Origin: Candidatus Cloacimonadota bacterium
GTDB lineage: Bacteria; Cloacimonadota; Cloacimonadia; JGIOTU-2
Direction of reading: 5' to 3'
Assembly (NCBI GenBank): GCA_021160355.1
Contig: JAGHCS010000151.1
Coordinates: 1-16,105 of the forward strand
DNA: 16,105 nt
Part shown: positions 1 to 8,648 of the stretch, piece after piece
Layout of the letters: each line of letters starts with the position of its first letter
How positions within the stretch are numbered: the stretch's first letter is position 1
Program-made: the position numbers and the translations under genes
Notes under the pieces: model-generated
What the model saw: the letters and a program-made list of their open reading frames with translations, nothing else
Database searches by the model: none
What the model was told of the DNA's origin: nothing

Positions 1-560
1 GTGCCGATAGAAATAGCAAGAGAATCAACTCCTGTTCTGTTCACGAAATCTTCTACGTCATCCGGGTCTGTATAATGGGAAACTTCTGCAGACACATCGT
101 CTTCGATGCCGGCAAGTACACCCAATTCACCTTCCACGGAGACATCATGCCGATGAGCGTACTCTACTACTTTCTTGGTAAGTGCAATATTCTCTTCATA
201 AGGAAGGGAAGAACCATCTATCATGACAGATGAGAAGCCGTATTCGATACAACTCACACAGAGTTCATAGCTGTCTCCATGGTCAAGATGCAATGCAACA
301 GGAACCGCTTTACCCATCTGCTTCATCATCTCTATCGCACCCTGTCCCATATACCGCAACAGTGTCTCATTGGCATAGTTTCTTGCACCCTTTGAAATCT
401 GCAATATAACAGGAGAAGCAGTATTCACACACGCAGTAATGATTGCTTGGAGCTGCTCCATGTTGTTAAAATTATAGGCGGGGATAGCATAATTGCCATC
501 CACCGCCTTTTTAAACATTTCACGAGTGTTTTTAAATCCTAATTCCGTATAATGTACCAT
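1..560 (-). CDS. fba: Class II fructose-bisphosphate aldolase, N-terminal part (runs off left edge)
   Basis: Cleaves fructose-1,6-bisphosphate to DHAP and glyceraldehyde-3-phosphate (or the reverse) in the cytoplasm, in glycolysis or gluconeogenesis. Translating the minus strand from the ATG at 560-558 gives about 186 residues beginning MVHYTELGFKN. Family marks are the N-terminal AIPAYNFNN segment (residues 25-33), LHLDHGDSYE (about 90-99) with the catalytic Asp93 and zinc-ligand His94, a VEGELG segment, and SLAISIG at the window edge, which continues as the SHG motif in family members. The frame is open to the edge, so the gene is partial only because of the window. An AAAGGAGAAAG ribosome site lies in the end of the upstream gene, whose stop is 5 bp before this start, so the two are probably co-transcribed. 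Related ketose-bisphosphate aldolases (tagatose type) share these motifs, so substrate is less certain than family. Confidence 0.93.
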   Translation of the reverse strand, partial: MVHYTELGFKNTREMFKKAVDGNYAIPAYNFNNMEQLQAIITACVNTASPVILQISKGARNYANETLLRYMGQGAIEMMKQMGKAVPVALHLDHGDSYELCVSCIEYGFSSVMIDGSSLPYEENIALTKKVVEYAHRHDVSVEGELGVLAGIEDDVSAEVSHYTDPDDVEDFVNRTGVDSLAISIG

Positions 561-565
561 GCGTT

Positions 566-1681
566 TTACTCTTTCTCCTTTTCTTCGGCATCAACCTCTA
601 CATCAACTTCTTCTTCAACGATATCATCTTTCTCTTCTTTATCATCTTCATCTTTTTCTTCGTCTTCTTCATCAGTATCAAACTCATCATCTTTTCTTTT
701 TGGATAAAATTTATCCTGTGATGAAAGATAAATAAAGGTTTCTGCAGCAGTCATGTAGTTGAAGAAATATGAATAAAGAATTGAAGCTACAAGAATTAGA
801 AATAGGCTTATTATGAAACCGGGAATTACGTAGTAGCCACCGATTCCAAAGCCCATATTCAATCCCGGGAAAAGAAGCTGAATGAATCCAAAAAATCCGG
901 GAATGCTTATCTTGGCAAACTCTTGTCCCATGATAAGGTGGGCTCCCCAGCCTGTAAGCGCAACCGCTCCCTGAACAACAGCGAACACAAAGCAGAATGC
1001 AATTGTTCCGACAAGCCATGAAAGCGCGTGTGTTGCAATGATATACACCCCATGATCTTTAATGAGATGGAATAAGCTGATAATGCTGTCCATCGCAGAT
1101 TCCTGCTCCACACCTACGATCACTGCTCCATAGGTACAAGCAAAACAAAGAATCACAAGAGCCAATACTGCAAAGAGTGAGATCGCAAAAGGAATCAAAT
1201 ACATGATCGAAAGCCACAATGAACCCACAAAAGGTATCATGCCAATCACATAGAAGAAAAGCCAACCAAGTGCGACCAGTACGAAAAGAAGGATCCATCC
1301 TAATACATAAAACACAAAAGTTTTTATGTGCTTACCTAAGAATGTAAATACATCTTTCCAACCCACAAATATCTCATCGTCTACTACCTCTGTACGAATA
1401 GAATATGCAATGCACATACGCGCAATGAACATTATAAATGCAATGAGAATTATGCCGATAACAGATTTCACAGAAAACAAACTCAGTGCAATCACCAGAG
1501 TGTCCTGCATTCCAAACGATTTAATCGGGGTTAGAAAACCGTCGAAAATAAGAAAGTAGGCAACGAGTCCCATTAGTATGTACGCAAAACCGGATATCAT
1601 CAAACGATGAAATCGAAAGGTATGATTCCATGCCTTAAAGATATCCTTGAATCCGAAAACCTTAGCTTGTTTTTCTTCCAT
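566..1681 (-). CDS. Polytopic membrane protein with highly acidic C-terminal tail, unknown function
   Basis: 371 residues, function not recognised. About six hydrophobic segments lie between residues 30 and 320, several rich in Gly and Phe (such as GMIPFVGSLW and GFGIGGYYVIPGF). After the last segment comes a cytoplasm-like tail of about 45 residues made almost only of Asp, Glu and Lys. The start is supported by AAAGGAG six bases upstream of the ATG at 1681-1679. It is the first gene of a two-gene unit with the aldolase, which starts 5 bp after its stop. The topology resembles uncharacterised bacterial membrane proteins with repeated helix pairs, but I cannot assign a named family. The link to glycolysis rests on position only. 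Confidence 0.85.
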   Translation of the reverse strand: MEEKQAKVFGFKDIFKAWNHTFRFHRLMISGFAYILMGLVAYFLIFDGFLTPIKSFGMQDTLVIALSLFSVKSVIGIILIAFIMFIARMCIAYSIRTEVVDDEIFVGWKDVFTFLGKHIKTFVFYVLGWILLFVLVALGWLFFYVIGMIPFVGSLWLSIMYLIPFAISLFAVLALVILCFACTYGAVIVGVEQESAMDSIISLFHLIKDHGVYIIATHALSWLVGTIAFCFVFAVVQGAVALTGWGAHLIMGQEFAKISIPGFFGFIQLLFPGLNMGFGIGGYYVIPGFIISLFLILVASILYSYFFNYMTAAETFIYLSSQDKFYPKRKDDEFDTDEEDEEKDEDDKEEKDDIVEEEVDVEVDAEEKEKE

Positions 1682-1770
1682 AGCATCTCCTTTGGATTTT
1701 TTTCATGTGTTCAATGTTTACGAATAAATTATAAATGCTGTCAATTATTTTCTTGTATGCAGTAAAAAAT

Positions 1771-1801
1771 TTGACATGAAATTAACAAACAAAACTAAAA
1801 T
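1771..1801 (+). promoter_or_regulatory. Putative sigma-70 promoter of the efflux operon
   Basis: A consensus -35 TTGACA at 1771-1776 is followed after 19 bp by TAAAAT at 1796-1801, five of six matches to the -10 consensus. The -10 overlaps the first base pairs of the palindromic operator at 1797-1832, as expected for repression by the TetR regulator encoded next. The 19-bp spacer is long; the actual start site is unknown. Confidence 0.5.
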
Positions 1802-1832
1802 GAACCAATTCATTTTTGAATAAGTTCATTTT
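1797..1832. promoter_or_regulatory. Double TetR-type operator upstream of tetR
   Basis: A 36-bp imperfect inverted repeat: the 15-bp left arm AAAATGAACCAATTC (1797-1811) pairs with the right arm GAATAAGTTCATTTT (1818-1832) at 13 of 15 positions. It can also be read as two copies of TGAA-N4-TTCA, at 1801-1812 and 1818-1829, spaced 17 bp centre to centre. It sits just before the ribosome site (GGAG, about 1835-1838) of the tetR gene. TetR-family dimers typically bind such palindromes in their own promoters; the pairing with this regulator is inference from position. Confidence 0.6.
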
Positions 1833-1843
1833 TCGGAGATATA

Positions 1844-2455
1844 ATGACAGGATTAAGAGAACAAAAGAAATCTGAAAGAAGAGAGCGCATTTTTTCCGCT
1901 GCGGTTGATCTTTTTAATAAGAAAGGTTTTTCAAACACCTCGATGCAGGACATCGCAGAAAAAGCTTCTCTTGCCGTTGGTACTTTATACAACTACTTTC
2001 CATCGAAAAATGATCTGCTTCTTGATATTATGCAGGAAGAAATGGAAATTACCATAACCGGTGACGATGCACTCTTCAATGTCAATCTGCAAAATCATGA
2101 TGCAAAAGATATAATAAAATCGTTGATAAAAAAAATCTATAGCATCCCTCTACTCCTAAATAAGGAAAGTATGAAGGAAATATTCATTGCAACTTTTTCT
2201 TCAGATGAACACATGAAAAAAGGAATAATCCTCGATATCGAGCTCATGAAAGCTTTTCAAAAATTATTGGAACGGCTCCAGAAAAATAACATGATCAATC
2301 CTGAAATGAATTCATATAATGCAACAAAAATATTCTATTCTGTATTACTTACTCAGATGATGATGTATATCTTCGATCCAGAACTTGATAATGAAAAGCT
2401 ATTTGATAATATAGATGAGATAATTGACCTGATCTTTCAGGGCATGAAACCATAA
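1844..2455 (+). CDS. TetR/AcrR-family transcriptional regulator of the efflux operon
   Basis: 203 residues, typical for the family. The N-terminal TetR_N domain covers roughly residues 10-60: RRERIFSAAVDLFNKKGFSN followed by the helix-turn-helix SMQDIAEKASLAVGTLYNYF (33-52), with the usual GTLYNYFPSK signature at the recognition helix. The rest is a divergent all-helical ligand-binding domain. It heads an operon of tolC, adaptor and RND pump genes, with tolC starting 23 bp downstream, so it is most likely a ligand-responsive repressor of that pump and of itself. The start is supported by CGGAGATATA before the ATG. A double palindrome upstream is the likely binding site. The inducing ligand cannot be predicted. 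Confidence 0.93.
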   Translation: MTGLREQKKSERRERIFSAAVDLFNKKGFSNTSMQDIAEKASLAVGTLYNYFPSKNDLLLDIMQEEMEITITGDDALFNVNLQNHDAKDIIKSLIKKIYSIPLLLNKESMKEIFIATFSSDEHMKKGIILDIELMKAFQKLLERLQKNNMINPEMNSYNATKIFYSVLLTQMMMYIFDPELDNEKLFDNIDEIIDLIFQGMKP

Positions 2456-2478
2456 ATATTCGTTAGAAGGAGATAAAT

Positions 2479-3879
2479 ATGCGTAATAATTCCAAGAAAC
2501 GGAAAATTATTTTCGTTTCAATTACATTGCTTCTATTTTCCACCCACCTTTGTGCAATGTCTTTAGATGATGCTATTTCAACCGCACTTAAAAATAATAA
2601 AAGCTTCACTGCACAAAAATATACGTATCAGCAATACAAGTGGAATGAGAAGAATGCACTGACAAATTTTTTCCCAAAGGTTAATCTCAATGCAACGGCA
2701 GTAAGAATCGATAATGACACGTACGAGGAAGCAAATACTGTCATCCAGCTTCCTGTTCTCAATTCACTTGGTGTTCCGACAGGGGACTATGTGCCGATAT
2801 CAGCCGGCATGATGTCCGGCGGTGTATATAAAACAACCTACATGACCGATCTGACTATCCAGCAGCCGATCTTTAACGGCGGGAAATTGTTTCTCGGCTA
2901 TGAGATCGCTAAGTTGAGCACAAAACAGGCACTGCAAAATCTTGCAAGCTCCAAGAACGATCTGCAGTACAACGTTGCTGATTCCTATCTCAATATTCTA
3001 AAAATACAGGATATGATAAAAATCGCTAATAAAAGTCTTGCATCGAGCCAGGCACAGCTTAAAAAGATATATGATAAATTCGATGTGGGAATGGTAAAAA
3101 AATCCGATGTGCTGCAATGGGAAGTTAAAGTTGAAAATGATAAGATCGCGCTTGAAGAACTCAAAAACGGTTTATCGGTTTTAAAAACTTATTGGTTCAA
3201 TATTCTCGGACTGGAGTCCCTATCACAGGTTGCCATGCCGGACAGGATCGATCTTGCATCCTATGATAACGAGATCACCCTTTTGCATTCAATGTCAGAG
3301 GTAACCAAATTTGATACACTGAGTTACGTCCTCTCTGTCGTAAAAGCGGAGAATCCTGGGCTGAAAAGTTTTGCACTCGCGGAGGAAATAGCAAAAACAG
3401 CCAAAAAAATGGCCATCGGCAACTTTCTTCCTTCACTCAACCTTCAATTTACAAGAACACTCGATCAGGATGACAAACTAAATTTTGATGGTGCAAAGTC
3501 ATGGAATCTTGCCGCAGTATTTTCTGTGCCTATCTTTCATTTCGGGACGAATATCACCAATCTTAAAAAGAGCAATTTCCAATATAAAAGCACACAGTTG
3601 CAACTCGAGGATGCTCGCGAGAAAATACTGATGGCTGCAGAAAACAGCGTGTATGATCTTATTACAAAAGCAAAAAGAGTTATAAGCGGAAAGCTCGCTT
3701 ATGAAAATGCAAAACAGAATTATAATATTGTAAATGACCTTTTCGATCAGGGAATGGTCACAAAAACAGAGTTAATGGATGCAGAGATAATGCTCTTTAG
3801 TATCGAACTGAATCTTCAAACATCATATTATGATTTTGTGCTTGCTAAATATGCATTAGAAAAATTTACAAATAAATAA
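2479..3879 (+). CDS. TolC-family outer-membrane efflux protein
   Basis: 466 residues. A Sec signal peptide (basic NNSKKRK, hydrophobic core, likely cleavage after LCA at about residue 26) is followed by MSLDDAISTALKNN, the classical start of an outer-membrane efflux protein domain. Long, Leu/Ala/Lys/Gln-rich helical stretches then occur in two halves (about 30-250 and 280-460), with FPKVNLNATAV and FLPSLNLQFTRTLDQ marking the equivalent beta-strand regions of the two repeats. It trimerises in the outer membrane as the exit duct of the tripartite pump. A strong AGAAGGAGATAAAT ribosome site precedes the start, and the adaptor gene begins 13 bp after its stop. Confidence 0.95.
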   Translation: MRNNSKKRKIIFVSITLLLFSTHLCAMSLDDAISTALKNNKSFTAQKYTYQQYKWNEKNALTNFFPKVNLNATAVRIDNDTYEEANTVIQLPVLNSLGVPTGDYVPISAGMMSGGVYKTTYMTDLTIQQPIFNGGKLFLGYEIAKLSTKQALQNLASSKNDLQYNVADSYLNILKIQDMIKIANKSLASSQAQLKKIYDKFDVGMVKKSDVLQWEVKVENDKIALEELKNGLSVLKTYWFNILGLESLSQVAMPDRIDLASYDNEITLLHSMSEVTKFDTLSYVLSVVKAENPGLKSFALAEEIAKTAKKMAIGNFLPSLNLQFTRTLDQDDKLNFDGAKSWNLAAVFSVPIFHFGTNITNLKKSNFQYKSTQLQLEDAREKILMAAENSVYDLITKAKRVISGKLAYENAKQNYNIVNDLFDQGMVTKTELMDAEIMLFSIELNLQTSYYDFVLAKYALEKFTNK

Positions 3880-3892
3880 ATGAAAGGACAAC

Positions 3893-4925
3893 ATGAAATA
3901 TAAAATAATATTCTTGATAATTACAGTAATAATATTCTCATTAAGCGCTTGTTCCAAAAAAACAGGAAGGAGAACTTGAGACGATTGCTGCTACAAAAAA
4001 TTATGTTGATGTCGCAAAAGTTGAAATAAAAACTATCGAAGAAACTGTCACCTATTCAGGAGTACTTGAAGCTGCAAAGGCAGCATTCGTCGGTCCTGAG
4101 CTCAGCATGAAGGTCACTGATATCATGGTTGAAGAAGGGGATGTTGTCACAAAAGGTCAATTACTCGCAGTCATGGACAGCACCCAACTTAAACAAGCAG
4201 AAGCACAGTTCGATATGGCAAAGAAAAATTATGACCGTATGAAATCTCTCAAAAATACAGGTTCTGTTGACAAGCAGACTTTCGATCAAATCGAGTCTGC
4301 GTACAAAACAGCTCAATCTGCTTATCAGTTTGTAAAAAACAATACTCAAATAGTGGCTCCTTTTGATGGCATTGTTACACTCAGTACAAAGCAGGTAGGT
4401 GAATCCTATTCTGCCATGCTCCCGAGTGCGTATGGCGATCCTGCACTTTTCAGAATTGTTGACATGGACGTGTTAAAGATGAGTCTGAACATCTCTGATG
4501 TTGACATAAATAAGGTAAAAAAAGGACAGAAAGCATATATCTTTGTTGATAGCGAACCGGGGCAGGTATTTGTAGGAACAGTATCATTTGTATCACCGGA
4601 AGCAGATATGATGTCCGGCACATTCCCCTGCGAGATTACCATTGAGAATAAAAATCACGTTCTCAAGCCAAACCAATATGCAGTAACTGATATAGTTATT
4701 AATGCTTCTGAAAATACACTAGTAATATCTAAAAAAGCTCTTATTGATGAGGGCGTTGTATTTGTTGTAAAAAATTCAATTGCTTCAAAAAAGAATATCA
4801 TGATTGGCCTTATCAACGAAGATGAAATAGAAGTAACAGATGGGCTTGCCGTTGGAGATTTTGTAATCATTAATGGTGCGATCGGCTTACCGGAAAATTC
4901 AAATATTGTTATAAGAAACCAATAA
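3893..4925 (+). CDS. RND-pump periplasmic adaptor (HlyD/AcrA type) with a frameshift near the N-terminus
   Basis: The adaptor links the RND pump to TolC. Reading starts at 3893 with a good ribosome site (AAAGGA, 3883-3888) and a lipoprotein signal peptide ending in the lipobox LSAC (Cys20). The frame stops at TGA after CSKKTGRRT. Removing one A from the run of seven A's at 3956-3962 restores a single 343-residue protein that continues KKQEGELETIAATKNYVDVA into the adaptor body. The body shows the lipoyl-type segment (VEEGDVVTKGQLLAVMDST), a hairpin rich in Lys, Gln and Ala, APFDGIVTLSTKQVGESY, and beta-barrel and membrane-proximal regions to the stop at 4925. The ATG at 4107 is internal (residue 72 of the restored protein) and would lack export signal and half the lipoyl domain. 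The break is either a sequence error or a real mutation. Confidence 0.85.
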
Positions 4926-4953
4926 TGACCCGCATTCACAAGGAGAAAATATC

Positions 4954-7900
4954 ATGAAATTACCAGAATTTTCGGTTAATAGAAGAGTAACAGTTACCAT
5001 GCTTACTGTGCTGGTGGTCATTCTCGGACTGGTCGCCTTTGTAATGCTTGGCTTTGAAATGCTTCCTGATCTTGATTATCCAACCATCTCGATCGTGACC
5101 TATTATCCAGGAGCATCATCTCAGGATGTGGAAGAAGTGGTTACAAAACCGCTTGAAACCGCTATTGCCGGAGTAAAAAATATAAAAAATCTCAAATCTG
5201 AAAGTATGGAGAATATTTCACTTATTCTTGTTGAATTTGTGTGGGGAACCAATCTTGATTTTGCAGCTCAAGACCTGAGAGACGCAATCGACATGAGTCT
5301 TGGTTATCTTCCTGAGGATGCAGAGCGCCCGATGGTCGTGAAGTTCAATCTCTCTGAAATGCCCGTTGTATATTACGGAGTAACAGGTATGGAAAATACC
5401 TATCAACTTAAAAAAATCCTTGAGGATGAAGTAGAGCCCAAGCTGAAACATCTTAACGGAGTGGCATCCATTATGATTATGGGGGGAGACGAACCTCAGA
5501 AACAGATCATTATTGATAAAGTAAAGCTCGAACAGAATGGGATTTCTATCGACAATGTCGTTCAAATTATAGGAGGGCAAAACCTCAATATGAGCGCAGG
5601 TTACGTCGATGAAGGCATTGGTGAGTATATGATCCGTTCGCTTGGCGAATTCACATCAATCGAAGAGATCGCCAACACTCCAATAAGCATCAGCAAGAGC
5701 GGAAAAGTGATCTACGTGAAGGACATCGCTCGTGTCGAGAATGGATTCAAAGAAGTCCGTTACGATATCAGAACAAATGGCAAACCTACAGTTATGTTCT
5801 GGATCAGCAAAGAATCCGGAGCGAATACACTCACGGTTTCCAAGCTTATTAAAAAGGAGCTCTCCAAACTAACAACAACTCTTCCCGGTGATATAGATTT
5901 TGTAGAGATCTTTGATCAAGGAAATATTGTATCAAGAATAACGTCTAAAACCGGAAATACTGTTATTTATGGCGGAATAATTGCTGTCCTGATCATGTTC
6001 TTATTCCTGAGAAATTGGCGTCCTACTCTTATCATCTCACTGGCTATTCCAATTTCCATAATTGCAACATTCATACCGCTATATCTTGCAAAATATACAC
6101 TCAATATCATGACGCTTGGGGGTCTAGCGCTGGGAGTCGGCATGCTTGTGGACAACTCTATCGTGGTGATCGAAAATATCTATCGTCATCTCGAAAAGGG
6201 CACGAAACGCTTCGAGGCAGCAAAGATCGGAGCTTCACAGGTTGGCATGGCTATTATGGCGTCCACGCTTACCACAGTTGCTGTATTTGTTCCCATGATT
6301 TTTGCTGGTGGATTTACCGGGCAACTTGTTCGTGGACTCGCGCTCACTGTTGCATTTTCACTTTTTGCATCACTTTTTGTCGCACTCACTATCGTACCTA
6401 TGCTTGCTTCGGTGATCTTTAAAAAACGCGCTTCCGGCGAAGAATACAAACAGGCAACCGGAAATCTATTTATCAGGATAAGAAATTTCTATTTAAGGGC
6501 ACTGCGCTGGTCTCTCCATCATCGTGGAAAAATAATCCTCATTACTCTCGCTTTCTTTGTGCTGGCAGTTGTATTGATCCCATTTATCGGCGCTGAATTT
6601 ATGCCGAAATCCGATATGCCTATGCAGGTGATCAATGTAAAAGCTCCGGTGGGAACAAGTCTCGAACAAACGAGCAGCATGGTCAAAGAGATGGAAAGGA
6701 TAATTCAAAGTGTCCCCGAGGTCATCGATGTAATGTCGGTTGTTGGTGCCATGACAGAAGGTATGGCTGCAGCAGATCCTACAAATCCACAGGGCTCAAA
6801 TGAAGCGCAGATTTTCTTTCGCCTTACCTTTAAAGAGGAACGGGATGTTGGCTCTGAACAGATAAAAGAAATCATCAGGCAAAAACTACCTCACCTTGAA
6901 GATGTGGATATCACTTTTGCAGATATGTCCGGCGAGATGATGGGTGGATCTGGAGCTCCTGTCTCGATCAAAATTTTTGGTAAGGATCTTGATTATCTTC
7001 GCAAGATAAGCATGCAAGTCGAAGAGAAAATAGCATCGATCTCAGGCATTGTGGACATACAGAATTCCTATAAACAGGCAAAACCCGAGCTTCATATTAA
7101 TATCAATCGTGATAAGGCATTTCGATACGGGCTAACCACTTCGCAGATTGAAACAGCGATAAGGACATCAACGTACGGCACTATTGCAGGAATATTCCGT
7201 GAAGCGGGAGATGAGATCGAAATTCTCGTCCGATATGACAAGCAGGACAGGAACAGCATCAAAGATCTTGAGGAAATCACACTCACCTCACCGATGGGAT
7301 TTTCCGTACCGCTGAAGCAGGTCGCAAGCTGGGATTTAGGAGAAGGTCCATTAACCATTTCCCGAGAGCATCAAACCAGAAAAGTGACAATCACGGCAGA
7401 CCTTGCAGGCAAAGACTTAAGCAGCTCGGTCGAGGAGATAAAGAAAGAACTGAAGGACATTACTGACGACCTTCCAATTGGTTATTTTATTGAATACGGT
7501 GGCGCATACGAAGACATGAAAGAAAGTTTTCTAACATTGTTTCTCGCACTTCTGCTTGCAGCTCTCCTCGTGTATGTGATACTGGCATCTCAATTCGAAT
7601 CCTTCAAGCAGCCCTTTGTGATAATGTTCACACTCCCCCTTGCATATATTGGCGTGATCTATATTCTTGTTGCAACGAGTACAACACTCAGCGCGATAAC
7701 ATTTGTCGGAATTATTGTGCTCTCAGGTATTGTGGTGAATAACGGCATTGTTCTTATTGACCATATAAATCAGCTTCGCAGAGAAGGACTTATATCACAG
7801 GATGCCATCATCCAGGCAAGTTCGGATAGGATGCGCCCTGTGCTCATCACAGCTATCACTACAATTGGCGGCATGATGCCCATGGCGGTCAGTCAAGGTC

Positions 7901-8046
7901 AGGGCTCGGAAATGCGCTCACCGCTTGCAATTGCAGTCATAGGCGGACTGATTACTGCGACATTCTTTACGCTTCTTATCATTCCAACGATCTATTCACT
8001 TGTAGAAAGAATTTCATATAAGAAGAGCAAGAAGATTGCTGAATAA
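4954..8046 (+). CDS. RND-family inner-membrane efflux transporter (AcrB/SwrC-like)
   Basis: 1030 residues, normal for HAE-type RND pumps. It starts MKLPEFSVNRRVTVTMLTVL (TM1), followed by a porter loop with YPGASSQDVEEVVTKPLE. A second helix block contains GLALGVGMLVDNSIVVIENI, in which Asp400 matches the proton-relay Asp407 of AcrB and Asn401 replaces Asp408. The second periplasmic half begins near residue 550, and the last helices include GIVVNNGIVLIDHINQLR, where Asn929 stands at the AcrB Lys940 position. The DN and NN variants are common in SwrC-like and Bacteroidetes-type pumps, so they suggest a subclass rather than damage. Substrates (drugs, detergents, lipids) cannot be read from sequence. 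It is the last gene of the operon, with AAGGAG upstream of its start 28 bp after the adaptor stop. Confidence 0.95.
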   Translation: MKLPEFSVNRRVTVTMLTVLVVILGLVAFVMLGFEMLPDLDYPTISIVTYYPGASSQDVEEVVTKPLETAIAGVKNIKNLKSESMENISLILVEFVWGTNLDFAAQDLRDAIDMSLGYLPEDAERPMVVKFNLSEMPVVYYGVTGMENTYQLKKILEDEVEPKLKHLNGVASIMIMGGDEPQKQIIIDKVKLEQNGISIDNVVQIIGGQNLNMSAGYVDEGIGEYMIRSLGEFTSIEEIANTPISISKSGKVIYVKDIARVENGFKEVRYDIRTNGKPTVMFWISKESGANTLTVSKLIKKELSKLTTTLPGDIDFVEIFDQGNIVSRITSKTGNTVIYGGIIAVLIMFLFLRNWRPTLIISLAIPISIIATFIPLYLAKYTLNIMTLGGLALGVGMLVDNSIVVIENIYRHLEKGTKRFEAAKIGASQVGMAIMASTLTTVAVFVPMIFAGGFTGQLVRGLALTVAFSLFASLFVALTIVPMLASVIFKKRASGEEYKQATGNLFIRIRNFYLRALRWSLHHRGKIILITLAFFVLAVVLIPFIGAEFMPKSDMPMQVINVKAPVGTSLEQTSSMVKEMERIIQSVPEVIDVMSVVGAMTEGMAAADPTNPQGSNEAQIFFRLTFKEERDVGSEQIKEIIRQKLPHLEDVDITFADMSGEMMGGSGAPVSIKIFGKDLDYLRKISMQVEEKIASISGIVDIQNSYKQAKPELHININRDKAFRYGLTTSQIETAIRTSTYGTIAGIFREAGDEIEILVRYDKQDRNSIKDLEEITLTSPMGFSVPLKQVASWDLGEGPLTISREHQTRKVTITADLAGKDLSSSVEEIKKELKDITDDLPIGYFIEYGGAYEDMKESFLTLFLALLLAALLVYVILASQFESFKQPFVIMFTLPLAYIGVIYILVATSTTLSAITFVGIIVLSGIVVNNGIVLIDHINQLRREGLISQDAIIQASSDRMRPVLITAITTIGGMMPMAVSQGQGSEMRSPLAIAVIGGLITATFFTLLIIPTIYSLVERISYKKSKKIAE

Positions 8047-8061
8047 ATAAGCTCAGTTCAG

Positions 8062-8514
8062 TTACATAAACAGGAATGCTCCTGATACGAGGAGCATTCC
8101 TATTATTATAATCGTAAAACTCGATACAAAAATCGGAATTCCGACTGGAGCGATCCATGGACGAGGAATAAGAAAAAGCACATCCATCTCTTTAAGAGAT
8201 CGTGGCCAACGCGAAGTGAGATACAGCGAACCATAATAGGCAAGATCCCAGAATGCAAAGCACCACAAAAATATCATGAATCTTTCAAGCCAGCTCGAAC
8301 TGGCTATCAATGAAATTGCTACCAACATAATAATCGTTGCTGCTTCTCTGGTGATCTCGATGGATTTTAATTTATCAGGAATTTCACTTAGAACAACTTT
8401 ATTGGAATTAACATGAGTGATACCAGTTGCAAGCCGCAAATAATAAACTACAACTCCTTCGACATGACCGAAGGCAATCCCAAACAAAGCCAGTAAAAGA
8501 TATTTTAAAAACAT
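8062..8514 (-). CDS. Small four-helix membrane protein of a conserved uncharacterised family
   Basis: 150 residues with hydrophobic segments at about 3-27, 58-72, 77-97 and 118-148. Polar residues sit in or near helices in a conserved-looking pattern: FGHVEGVVVYYLR (11-27), REAATIIML (56-64), FWDLAYYGSLYL (88-99), SRWPRSLKEMDVLFLIPRPW (101-120) and APVGIPIFV. From memory, a widespread family of unknown function shares the REAAT, WD-YY, GWP and D-LFLIP-PW blocks, but I have no name for it. GGGAG upstream of the ATG supports the start. The gene is convergent with the RND operon, whose putative terminator hairpin falls within its last 11 codons. Confidence 0.8.
   Translation of the reverse strand: MFLKYLLLALFGIAFGHVEGVVVYYLRLATGITHVNSNKVVLSEIPDKLKSIEITREAATIIMLVAISLIASSSWLERFMIFLWCFAFWDLAYYGSLYLTSRWPRSLKEMDVLFLIPRPWIAPVGIPIFVSSFTIIIIGMLLVSGAFLFM
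8072..8112 (+). terminator. Putative terminator of the efflux operon, inside the end of the convergent gene
   Basis: A perfect 12-bp stem: AGGAATGCTCCT (8072-8083), loop GATACG, AGGAGCATTCCT (8090-8101). On the plus strand it is followed by TATTATTATAAT, a moderately U-rich tail. It lies 26 bp after the RND stop. On the minus strand it encodes roughly residues 138-148 of the 150-aa protein and is not followed by T's, so it should act mainly on plus-strand transcription. Confidence 0.6.
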
Positions 8515-8648
8515 GATACTCCCTTGTTTATTGTTTTAATATTGGGATTCCATTGTTAAGTCAACTTTTTTTGATTTCAATAATTAAATTCGAGAATATA
8601 TTTATCACATCTCTATGAATATGGATTACAAGTCTCTTAACATTATTA

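Noticed and set aside
3957..3963. A-AAA-AAC as a classical -1 ribosomal slippery heptamer
   Set aside because: The heptamer is not in register with the incoming frame, and the shift needed is +1 or -2, not -1.
4107..4925. Adaptor gene starting at the ATG at 4107
   Set aside because: This ATG lies inside the lipoyl-type domain; the homologous frame extends upstream to about 3960, and the signal peptide with ribosome site is at 3893 in another frame, so the true gene is longer and frameshifted.
6015..6422. 135-codon open frame inside the RND gene
   Set aside because: Overlaps the strongly conserved RND reading frame; its sequence is rich in Cys, His and Tyr with no family resemblance, so it is a frame shadow.
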